A stretch of DNA of 63,425 bases, from positions 1-63,425 of the forward strand of contig JASGCT010000007.1 in the NCBI GenBank assembly GCA_030053915.1, in the 5' to 3' direction. The DNA comes from Alphaproteobacteria bacterium. Its GTDB lineage: Bacteria; Bacteroidota; Bacteroidia; Chitinophagales; Chitinophagaceae. Of the stretch, positions 56,424-63,425 are shown in pieces (within the stretch, counting starts at the first letter, position 1; each line of letters opens with the position of its first letter). A program made the position numbers and the translations under genes. The notes beneath the pieces are model-generated. The model was not told the origin of the DNA, made no database searches, and was given only the letters and a program-made list of their open reading frames with translations.

Positions 56424-57515
56424 ATGAATAATAAAAAAAATAATTATGTCGCCATTTTAGCAGGTGGAATTGGAAGTCGTTTTTGGCCTCAAAGTCGTCA
56501 GCATTGCCCCAAACAATTTTTAGATATTTTAGGCACTGGCAAAACACTAATTCAAGAAACTATTTTCCGTTATGAAGCCCTTGTTCCCATCGAAAATATT
56601 TTTATCATTACATCAGAACAATATGTAGAATTAGTTAAAAATCAGTTGCCACAAATACCTCACTCTAATATTTTAGCCGAACCAAGCAGAAAAAATACTG
56701 CACCTTGTATAGCCTATTTTGCTTTTAAAATTTATCAAATTAATCCGCAAGCTATTATTACTATAGCACCTAGCGACCATATTATTTATAATCAAGAAGC
56801 CTATACCGCTATCTTAATTAAAGCTTTTGATTACCTCGTTTCTAACCACGTCATTTTAACCTTAGGCATCAAACCAACTTACCCCAATACAGGCTATGGT
56901 TATATTCAAAAAGTTGATTCTAAAGAAAATAACATGATTTATAAGGTAAAAACGTTTACCGAAAAACCAAATTTAGAACTTGCTAAAACCTTTTTAAAAA
57001 CAGGCGAATTTTTATGGAACTCAGGTATCTTCTTTTGGCAAGCGAGTACCATTATAGAAGCTTTTAAACAATATCAACCCAATATTTACGAAATTTTCGA
57101 TGAACAAAAACATTTATTTAATACCTCAGAAGAATATAAAGCCCTTCAACATATTTTTCCACTTTGTCCCAACATTGCCATTGATATTGCCATCTTAGAA
57201 AAAGCCACTAATGTGTACGTATTGGAAGCAAATTTTGGCTGGAATGATTTAGGAACTTGGAACAGTATTTATGATAATACCGAAAAAGATTATCTTGAAA
57301 ATGCCGTTACTTCTAAAGACAATGTTATTGTTATAGACGCAACAAAATCAATAATTTGCACTCAAAAAGAAAAATTAGTAATTGTGCAAGGCTTAGACGA
57401 ATATATTGTGGTTGATACCCCAGATGTTCTTTTAATATGTAAAAGAGAAAATGAACAAAATATTAAAGACTATGTATCCGAAGTTAATAAAAGTAAACGA
57501 ACCAAATTTCTTTAA
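56424..57515 (+). CDS. manC: Mannose-1-phosphate guanylyltransferase
   Basis: Forms GDP-mannose from GTP and mannose 1-phosphate for LPS, capsule or glycoprotein glycans. 363 aa, nucleotidyltransferase domain only, without the C-terminal isomerase of bifunctional ManC. ILAGGIGSRFWPQSRQHCPK carries the GTP-binding motif; AEPSRKNTAPCIAYFA, IAPSDHIIYN, FTEKPNLELAKTFL, LWNSGIFFWQA and FGWNDLGTWNSIY are typical. Together with kdsD it feeds surface-polysaccharide synthesis. 11 bp after kdsD and 9 bp before lysS. Confidence 0.95.
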   Translation: MNNKKNNYVAILAGGIGSRFWPQSRQHCPKQFLDILGTGKTLIQETIFRYEALVPIENIFIITSEQYVELVKNQLPQIPHSNILAEPSRKNTAPCIAYFAFKIYQINPQAIITIAPSDHIIYNQEAYTAILIKAFDYLVSNHVILTLGIKPTYPNTGYGYIQKVDSKENNMIYKVKTFTEKPNLELAKTFLKTGEFLWNSGIFFWQASTIIEAFKQYQPNIYEIFDEQKHLFNTSEEYKALQHIFPLCPNIAIDIAILEKATNVYVLEANFGWNDLGTWNSIYDNTEKDYLENAVTSKDNVIVIDATKSIICTQKEKLVIVQGLDEYIVVDTPDVLLICKRENEQNIKDYVSEVNKSKRTKFL

Positions 57516-57524
57516 AAAATCATT

Positions 57525-59060
57525 ATGAGCAACGCCAATTTATCTTCATTAGAAATTATCAGACGTGAAAAATTAAACAACCTATTTGAAGCCTCAATAC
57601 AGCCCTACCCTGCCCCAGCATTTACCCCTACCCATCAATCAGTATCTTTATTAAAACAATATCAAGACCTTAAATCTACCGAAAATTCTAAATTAGAACA
57701 TATCATTTTGACAGGTAGAATTATGAATATAACCGATAAGGGTAAAGTATTTTTTTTAAAAATTCAAGATGCCGAAGGGCACATTCAATTATATATTAAA
57801 CGTGATGATTTATTTCCGGGTGACGATAAAACGGGTTGGGATATGATGATAAAAAATGCTCTTGACATCGGCGATATTATTGGCGTTAAAGGATTTATGT
57901 TTACTACCAAAACAGGCGAACCTACGCTTCATGTTCAAGAATTTAAACTGCTTTGCAAATCTTTAAAACCACTACCCATTGTAAAAGTTGATGAGAGTGG
58001 GCAAACCCATAACGAAGTGGTTGATCCAGAATTTAGATACCGCCAACGTTATGTAGATTTAATTTTACACCCACAGGTTAAAGATGTTTTTATAAAAAGA
58101 ACCAAAATATTTAATTATATACGTCAATATTTAAATGCCAAAGGGGCATTAGAAGTGGATACACCCATTTTGCAATCTATCCCTGGCGGTGCACTTGCTA
58201 AGCCTTTTATAACCCATCATAACGCCCTTGATGTGCCATTTTTTTTAAGAATTTCAAATGAACTGTATTTAAAAAAATTACTTGTTGGCGGTTTTAACTG
58301 GGTTTATGAATTTAGCCGCGATTTTAGAAACGAAGGTATGGATCGAACTCATAATCCCGAATTTACTATATTAGAATGGTACACGGCATATCAAGATTAT
58401 TTATGGATGATGGACATTACCGAAGACTTATTATCGTCTTTAGTGTATCAACTTTATGGCACATACGCAATTCCAGTTGGCGAACAGCTCATAAATTTCC
58501 AAAAACCCTTTAAACGCATTACGATGTTTGATGCCATTAAAGAACAAACAAATTTTGATTTAACCGATTTAAATGTAGAAGAACTTAAAGTTGTTTGTAA
58601 AAAACTTGATATTCAAATAGATCCCAATTTTGGAAAAGGTAAAATATTAGATGAAATTTTTAGTACAACAACCGAAAAATCTTGTATTCAACCTACTTTT
58701 ATCATCGACTACCCAATCGAAATGAGCCCTCTAACCAAAAAACACCGTTCTAAAAAAGGCTTGGTTGAACGTTTTGAACTGATGATAAATGGCAAAGAAA
58801 TTGCTAATGCTTATTCAGAATTAAACGACCCCATTGACCAACGTGCCCGATTTGAAGAACAAGTAACATTAAAAGACGGAGGCGATGATGAAGCCATGTA
58901 TATCGATTACGATTTTTTAAGAGCTTTAGAATATGGCATGCCGCCAGCTTCAGGCATCGGCATAGGTATGGACAGACTATGTATGCTTTTAACTAACCAG
59001 CCTTCCATACAAGATGTTTTATTTTTCCCACACATGCGCCCCGAAAAAAACCTGCATTAA
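57525..59060 (+). CDS. lysS: Lysine-tRNA ligase, class II
   Basis: Charges tRNA-Lys. 511 aa, full length. N-terminal OB-fold anticodon domain (about 60-165), then the class II catalytic core: motif 1 around GALEVDTPILQSIPGGA, motif 2 FSRDFRNEGMDRTHNPEFTI, motif 3 GMPPASGIGIGMDRLCMLL, and INGKEIANAYSELNDP. gldH follows after 4 bp. Confidence 0.97.
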   Translation: MSNANLSSLEIIRREKLNNLFEASIQPYPAPAFTPTHQSVSLLKQYQDLKSTENSKLEHIILTGRIMNITDKGKVFFLKIQDAEGHIQLYIKRDDLFPGDDKTGWDMMIKNALDIGDIIGVKGFMFTTKTGEPTLHVQEFKLLCKSLKPLPIVKVDESGQTHNEVVDPEFRYRQRYVDLILHPQVKDVFIKRTKIFNYIRQYLNAKGALEVDTPILQSIPGGALAKPFITHHNALDVPFFLRISNELYLKKLLVGGFNWVYEFSRDFRNEGMDRTHNPEFTILEWYTAYQDYLWMMDITEDLLSSLVYQLYGTYAIPVGEQLINFQKPFKRITMFDAIKEQTNFDLTDLNVEELKVVCKKLDIQIDPNFGKGKILDEIFSTTTEKSCIQPTFIIDYPIEMSPLTKKHRSKKGLVERFELMINGKEIANAYSELNDPIDQRARFEEQVTLKDGGDDEAMYIDYDFLRALEYGMPPASGIGIGMDRLCMLLTNQPSIQDVLFFPHMRPEKNLH

Positions 59061-59064
59061 TGTT

Positions 59065-59529
59065 ATGCGAACATGGGCTGTTTTTATAATTATTTGTTGC
59101 AGTGCCTGTCTTCACCAACCCCAATCCGAATATTCTGTATCGTTTATTGATAATAAATGGTTAACAAATCAACCCTTAAAATTTAGTTTTAATTTTCAAG
59201 ATAGTACACAAAATTATAACCTTTTTTTTCTTTTTAAACACACAAATCAATTTCATTATAAAAACATTTGGCTTCGTGTAACATTAGAAAACATAGCTTT
59301 ACATTCTCTAGATTCATTTTTAATTGAAATACCCTTGTCTGAAGATAGCAAAGGCTGGTTAGGCACAAGTTTTAACAATATTATTAATCACAAAGTTTTA
59401 ATGCATACGCAACCCCTTTGTTTTAATAAAGGCATTAACCGGTTTACAATCTCTCAAATTATGCGCGAGAATCCTCTTGAAAACGTATTATCAGCAGGCA
59501 TTATTTTAAAAAAAATTAATAACCAATGA
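59065..59529 (+). CDS. gldH: Gliding motility lipoprotein GldH
   Basis: Outer-envelope lipoprotein needed for gliding and linked to T9SS function in Flavobacterium. 154 aa from ATG 59065, chosen over the in-frame ATG at 59014 because it gives a clean lipoprotein signal (MRTWAVFIIICCSAC, acylated Cys15) and starts 4 bp after lysS. Family pattern: YSVSFIDNKWLTNQPLKFSF, DSTQNYNLFF, KNIWLRVTLEN, KGWLGTSFNNIINHKVLM, NRFTISQIMREN. The lipobox -3 position is Cys, slightly unusual. The histidine-kinase gene overlaps its end by 4 bp. Confidence 0.85.
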   Translation: MRTWAVFIIICCSACLHQPQSEYSVSFIDNKWLTNQPLKFSFNFQDSTQNYNLFFLFKHTNQFHYKNIWLRVTLENIALHSLDSFLIEIPLSEDSKGWLGTSFNNIINHKVLMHTQPLCFNKGINRFTISQIMRENPLENVLSAGIILKKINNQ

Positions 59530-60515
59530 TAATAAAAAAAGTTAAAAAAATTGTCTTTATTTATTGGGCATTATTAATTTATATTATTTTGGCAACTTTT
59601 TATTGGATTTATAAATTAGAAATACAAAATAACGAAATATCTAAACTTAAATTAGCTATAAATTCGCTTCAATATCAAAACCAAAATGCGATATTAATTC
59701 AAAATGAAAAAATACTTAAAAACTACGAATATAAAAAATCGATACAATATATCAGTGAAGGCATATTTTACTTTGTTTTAATTTTGGTTATTGCCTTTTA
59801 TATCTATAAAAATATTCATACTGTTTGGAAATATAACGAACGGCAAAAAAATATTTTAAGAGCCCTATCTCACAATTTAAAAACACCACTTACTATTTTA
59901 AAACTTAACCTTCAAACACTTTTCAATCGTAAATTATCTGAAACAGACATTTCAAAAGTTTTGCTCTCTTCTTTAAGCGAAAGCCATCGTTTAGAAATAT
60001 TAACCAATAATATCCTGCTTTCTAATGAAATGCTATCTGAAGACTCCAAACTTGTTTTACAACATGTGGATTTGATGTCGATTTTACAAAAAGTCATCCA
60101 ATCGTTTCAAACACATCCCGATTTTCAATTAGTGCAGTATCAATCAAATTCTACCCATTTTATGATGCAAGGTGAACCTTTATTTTTAGAAATTTTATTT
60201 AATAATTTAATAGATAATGCTTTTAAATATGGACAAAATAAAACAATTAAAATTATCGTAAATGACATACCAACAGGCTTTATAGAAATAGAAATTCAAG
60301 ACGAAGGCGTGGGTATTTTGCATAAAGATTTAAATCTAATTTTTAAAAAATATTCAAGAATTCAAACTGCATTAAGCGATACAATTAGTGGCACCGGTTT
60401 AGGCTTATTTATTTGTAAAAAAATAATGTTATTACACAACGCCTCGATACAATATAGAGCCAATGTTCCTCAAGGTTCTATTTTTAAATTAAAGTTTTTA
60501 AAATCTTCATCATGA
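59526..60515 (+). CDS. Sensor histidine kinase
   Basis: 329 aa, inner membrane. TM1 about 10-28, a roughly 50-residue periplasmic segment with coiled-coil pattern and no recognisable ligand domain, TM2 about 78-95, dimerisation/phosphoacceptor domain with His116 in ALSHNLKTPLTILKLN, and ATP-binding domain with N-box NNLIDNAFKYG, DEGVGI and GTGLGLFICKKI. No HAMP domain is evident. It overlaps gldH and the regulator gene by 4 bp each, so it works with that regulator; the signal is unknown. Confidence 0.94.
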   Translation: MIIKKVKKIVFIYWALLIYIILATFYWIYKLEIQNNEISKLKLAINSLQYQNQNAILIQNEKILKNYEYKKSIQYISEGIFYFVLILVIAFYIYKNIHTVWKYNERQKNILRALSHNLKTPLTILKLNLQTLFNRKLSETDISKVLLSSLSESHRLEILTNNILLSNEMLSEDSKLVLQHVDLMSILQKVIQSFQTHPDFQLVQYQSNSTHFMMQGEPLFLEILFNNLIDNAFKYGQNKTIKIIVNDIPTGFIEIEIQDEGVGILHKDLNLIFKKYSRIQTALSDTISGTGLGLFICKKIMLLHNASIQYRANVPQGSIFKLKFLKSSS

Positions 60516-61228
60516 AAAAACCAATCTTAGTAATTGAAGACGAAATTAATTTACTTCATATTCTAAAGCTCAATTTAGAATACGAAGGTTATGAAGTTTC
60601 AACTGCCGAAAACGGTATTTTAGGCATGCAAGAAATACTATCAAATAAATATGAAGCAGTCATTTTGGATATTATGTTACCTAAATTAGATGGCTTTGAA
60701 GTACTTAAAGAAATAAGGTCGCAGGGTATTACCACGCCTATTTTAGCACTCTCGGCACGTTCCATAACCGCAGATAAAATTTTAGGCTTAAAATTAGGCG
60801 CCAATGATTATTTAAGCAAACCTTTTGAAATTGAAGAATTAGTCTTAAGATTAAAAAATCTGATTGCAACCAACCCCAACACCTTTAACATTAAAGAAGA
60901 TAAAACCTATACGTTTTTGGACTTTAATATTGATTTTAATCAATACCAAATTATGAATCCTCAAAAAAAATTCAAGAAAATATTATCTCAAAAAGAAGCG
61001 GCGGTTTTACATTATTTTTTCAAAAATGAAGGTATTATTATAAATCGCGAACAATTCATAAATACTATTTGGGGTTATAATGCGAATGTTTATAACAGAA
61101 CCTTAGATAATATTATTTTAAATTTTAGAAAAATTTTTGAAGCGAACCCAAAATCGCCTCAATATTTTACAACTATCCGTTCTATAGGTTTTAAATTTGA
61201 AAGTTTTAATCAATTACATCATGCATGA
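60512..61228 (+). CDS. OmpR/PhoB-type response regulator
   Basis: 238 aa DNA-binding regulator. Receiver domain 1-120 with acidic pocket EDE (10-12), phosphoacceptor Asp53 in VILDIMLPKLDG, and Lys103 in YLSKPF. C-terminal winged-helix domain (about 130-232) with QKEAAVLHYFFKNEG, REQFINTIWGYN and NIILNFRKIF. Partner of the kinase just upstream; overlaps it by 4 bp and overlaps the TsaC-like gene by 8 bp. The targets are unknown, but the location behind gldH invites a test for control of gliding or secretion genes. Confidence 0.95.
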   Translation: MKKPILVIEDEINLLHILKLNLEYEGYEVSTAENGILGMQEILSNKYEAVILDIMLPKLDGFEVLKEIRSQGITTPILALSARSITADKILGLKLGANDYLSKPFEIEELVLRLKNLIATNPNTFNIKEDKTYTFLDFNIDFNQYQIMNPQKKFKKILSQKEAAVLHYFFKNEGIIINREQFINTIWGYNANVYNRTLDNIILNFRKIFEANPKSPQYFTTIRSIGFKFESFNQLHHA

Positions 61229-61784
61229 GTTACAAGTTATTGATACAGCAGTACATATATTATTAAAGGGGGGCGTTATTTTATGTCCTACCGATTCAAT
61301 TATAGGCTTAAGTTGTAATGCCTATAACGCTGAAGCCGTTCAGAATATTTTTAATATAAAAAACAGACCAGCGCATAAAAATTTGATTATTTTGGTACCC
61401 GAATGGTCGTGGATTGATTCTTTTACTAATAATGCCTATAGTTGGGTAAAACCTTTTGTTCTGCAACAAAACCACCCCACAACCATTATTTATCCTTTGG
61501 TGTCGCGTTTACCCGATTATTTAAAAGCTTCCGATGGTTCTATTGCCATACGATGCTGCCAAAATGCACTATGTAATAATATGATGGAAAAACTGCAAGC
61601 GCCTATCATCTCTACGTCAGCAAACATATCCTCGCATCCAACGCCCATTTTATTAAAAGATGTTTCAGACAACATAAAAGCTCAAGTTGATTTTATTGTT
61701 CCGGAAGCATTTCATTTTGGAACCAATAGTCCAAGTTCTATTTATAAAATTATTGAAAATGAACAACTTCAAAAAATACGTTAA
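61221..61784 (+). CDS. L-threonylcarbamoyladenylate synthase, TsaC/Sua5/YciO family
   Basis: 187 aa. Makes threonylcarbamoyl-AMP for t6A37 in tRNAs, or is a YciO-like relative. ILCPTDSIIGLSCNA near the N-terminus, FNIKNRPAHKNLIILV (KxR-type motif), SIAIRCCQNALCNNMM and PIISTSANISSHPTP (SxN motif) are present. ATG 61221 is preferred over TTG 61197 since MHELQVIDTAVHILLKGG is the normal start for short forms; it overlaps the regulator gene by 8 bp. Only the YrdC domain is present, no Sua5 extension. Confidence 0.9.
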   Translation: MHELQVIDTAVHILLKGGVILCPTDSIIGLSCNAYNAEAVQNIFNIKNRPAHKNLIILVPEWSWIDSFTNNAYSWVKPFVLQQNHPTTIIYPLVSRLPDYLKASDGSIAIRCCQNALCNNMMEKLQAPIISTSANISSHPTPILLKDVSDNIKAQVDFIVPEAFHFGTNSPSSIYKIIENEQLQKIR

Positions 61785-61893
61785 GATACTATTTTTAAAA
61801 AATGTGGTATCATTGAATAAAGGCAGTTGCCAACAAAAAAATAGCACCAGTAGGTGTTTGGTATAACTAAAAAAATCTCAAAAATTATAATAC

Positions 61894-63321
61894 ATGAAAA
61901 TATTACTTACAGGTGTAACAGGATACATAGCACAAAGAATGGTGCCCGTCTTATTAGAAAATGGACATGATGTAGTTTGTTGCGTAAGAGATAAAAATCG
62001 CTTTAATAAAAAAAAATATTTTTCGCAAAAACTCACGGTAATAGAAGTGGATTTTTTAAACAAGGAAAGTTTACAAAACATACCTGATGATATCGACATT
62101 GCCTACTACCTTATTCATTCCATGTCAACTCAAAGCGGTAACTTTGAAAATATGGAAGAAATATGTGCCACTCATTTTAAAAATAGAATTGAACAAACAA
62201 AAACAAAACAGGTTATTTATTTAAGTGGCATTAGCAACGCAGAAGAACTCTCAAAGCATTTATCATCAAGGAAAAATGTAGAAACAGTGTTATCGGGTTC
62301 TAATTTTGCACTTACAACTTTAAGGGCAGGCATCATAGTCGGTTCCGGAAGTGCTTCATTTGAAATCATTCGTGATTTAGTTGAGAAATTACCTTTTATG
62401 ATTACACCACGATGGCTCAAAACCAAATGTCAGCCAATTGCTATTCGAAATGTTATTGAATTTTTAATTGGCGTGATAGGTAACAACGAAACTTATAACA
62501 AATGTTATGATATTGGCGGTCCCGATATTTTAAGCTATAAAGAAATGCTTTTACATTTTGCCAAAATACGTGGCTTAAAAAGAAGCATTGTTATTGTACC
62601 TGTCATGACTCCTAAAATTTCATCGTACTGGTTATATTTTGTTACAGCTACATCGTACGCACTTGCCAAAAACTTAGTCAATAGCATGAAAATTGACGTA
62701 ACTTGCAAGCCCAATAATTTAGCCAAACTACTTGATATTCAACTAATTAATTACGATACTTCCATTAAACTTGCTTTTGATAAAATAGAACAACATCAAG
62801 TGCTTTCAAGCTGGAGAGATGCTCAAACCAGCGATATTTTTAAAGACGGCTTTTCTAAATTTATTGAAGTACCCAGTAATGGATGTTTTAAAGATATTCG
62901 TACAATACAAGTAGAAGACAGTCATGTATCACTCAACAAAATTTGGGCTATAGGTGGCAAAACAGGCTGGTATTTCGGAAACTGGCTTTGGGAATTGAGA
63001 GGCTTTATAGATCAGATTATAGGGGGCGTTGGCATGCGTAGAGGCCGAAAAAGCGAAACTGAAATTTCAACGGGTGATGCCCTTGACTTTTGGAGAGTAT
63101 TGTTAGCAAACAAACAAGAGAAAAGATTATTGTTGTTTGCCGAAATGAAGTTGCCAGGCGAAGCGTGGTTAGAGTTTAAAATTGATGACAACCAAATACT
63201 CACGCAAACTGCCACATTCAGACCACTTGGTTTAAAAGGAAGAATGTATTGGTATGCCGTTCTTCCATTTCACGGTTTCATTTTTAAAGGCATGATACAA
63301 AAAATAGCGAATGCAAAATAG
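61894..63321 (+). CDS. YbjT-like SDR-type NAD(P)-binding protein with DUF2867
   Basis: 475 aa. N-terminal extended-SDR/NmrA-like Rossmann domain (1-300) with LLTGVTGYIAQRMVPVLLEN, IAYYLIHSM and LRAGIIVGSGSASFEIIRDL; C-terminal DUF2867 (about 330-470) with GGVGMRRGRKSETEISTGD, DFWRVL and a hydrophobic end LPFHGFIFKGMIQKIA. Length and architecture match E. coli YbjT. The function of the family is not established; a predicted NAD(P)-dependent oxidoreductase. 109 bp separate it from the previous gene. Confidence 0.9.
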   Translation: MKILLTGVTGYIAQRMVPVLLENGHDVVCCVRDKNRFNKKKYFSQKLTVIEVDFLNKESLQNIPDDIDIAYYLIHSMSTQSGNFENMEEICATHFKNRIEQTKTKQVIYLSGISNAEELSKHLSSRKNVETVLSGSNFALTTLRAGIIVGSGSASFEIIRDLVEKLPFMITPRWLKTKCQPIAIRNVIEFLIGVIGNNETYNKCYDIGGPDILSYKEMLLHFAKIRGLKRSIVIVPVMTPKISSYWLYFVTATSYALAKNLVNSMKIDVTCKPNNLAKLLDIQLINYDTSIKLAFDKIEQHQVLSSWRDAQTSDIFKDGFSKFIEVPSNGCFKDIRTIQVEDSHVSLNKIWAIGGKTGWYFGNWLWELRGFIDQIIGGVGMRRGRKSETEISTGDALDFWRVLLANKQEKRLLLFAEMKLPGEAWLEFKIDDNQILTQTATFRPLGLKGRMYWYAVLPFHGFIFKGMIQKIANAK

Positions 63322-63372
63322 AAATGGTTTCATAAAAATAAATTATACAATAGCAAAGTTAAGGATAATCAA

Positions 63373-63425
63373 TTATTTTTTGACTTTGATGGCGCATAAT
63401 TTACATTCATATTTATAGGTACCGT
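63373..63425 (-). CDS. Possible 3' end of a gene running off the right edge
   Basis: One minus-strand frame is open from the edge for 16 codons, ending GTYKYECKLCAIKVKK and a TAA at 63373-63375. The CxxC within an aromatic/basic context looks like the end of a zinc-ribbon or rubredoxin-like protein, but so short a frame may be chance. Confidence 0.25.
   Translation of the reverse strand, partial: GTYKYECKLCAIKVKK

Noticed and set aside
59014..59064. ATG 59014 as gldH start
   Set aside because: It lies inside lysS and would place 17 residues before the lipoprotein signal.
61197..61220. TTG 61197 as TsaC-family start
   Set aside because: ATG 61221 gives the usual N-terminus of the short family and a smaller overlap.

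Overview
The window is AT-rich chromosomal DNA from a member of the Bacteroidota. Four things point there: promoters of the TTG-N19..23-TAnnTTTG type with no Shine-Dalgarno sites; secreted proteins ending in type IX secretion (T9SS) sorting domains of both type A and type B; the gliding/T9SS lipoprotein gene gldH; and a complete bacteroidotal-style his operon with bifunctional hisB and hisIE. I cannot place it to genus.

Region 1 (1-22986) is dominated by four giant secreted, repeat-rich surface proteins. A plus-strand gene, cut off by the left edge, ends in a type B T9SS domain and carries a 246-bp tandem repeat with 219 bp of perfect identity. It converges on a three-gene minus-strand operon of about 20 kb (2893, 2550 and 1279 aa), read from one good promoter just upstream of 22986. 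All four are built from divergent InlB-type B-repeats (about 8, 21, 3 and 7 per protein) mixed with FN3, Ig-like, TIG, FG-GAP, RCC1-like, LamG and GLUG modules. Their ends are mixed and matched: the 1279- and 2550-aa proteins share an N-terminal module, and the 2550- and 2893-aa proteins share a C-terminal Ca-loop module. The 2550-aa protein also contains a surprising glycine-rich hydrophobic segment.

Region 2 (23109-34823) is mostly housekeeping: trmB (apparently with a CTG start) behind a small secreted protein, ispH, a thrS-infC-yggS operon that lacks the usual rpmI-rplT, a small secreted protein, a BamA-like outer-membrane barrel, a PhyH dioxygenase/SDR pair, a TPR protein and urocanate hydratase.

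Region 3 (35029-44777) is a tightly packed plus-strand run: aroC, an RlpA-like protein, an OmpA-family protein with thrombospondin type-3 repeats, a sodium:solute symporter, an O-methyltransferase, a GH73-LysM muramidase, hpt, a PAP2 phosphatase and an MsbA-like ABC exporter. Much of it concerns the cell envelope.

Region 4 (44822-51725) is the full histidine operon hisG-D-C-B-H-A-F-IE on the minus strand, with overlapping genes and a promoter-proximal inverted repeat. Divergent from it, region 5 (52108-63321) carries a TonB-type outer-membrane receptor with glycine-rich tracts, an OsmC protein, kdsD (again apparently with a CTG start), a mannose-1-phosphate guanylyltransferase, lysS, gldH, a histidine kinase/OmpR-type regulator pair, a TsaC/Sua5 protein and a YbjT-like SDR/DUF2867 protein.

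The parts most likely to hold something new are the giant adhesin operon (hydrophobic insert, CxxC in the shared C-terminal module, interchangeable sorting ends, homogenised repeat) and the two conserved genes whose only plausible starts are CTG. I saw no CRISPR array, rRNA, tRNA, transposase, prophage or recognised defence system.
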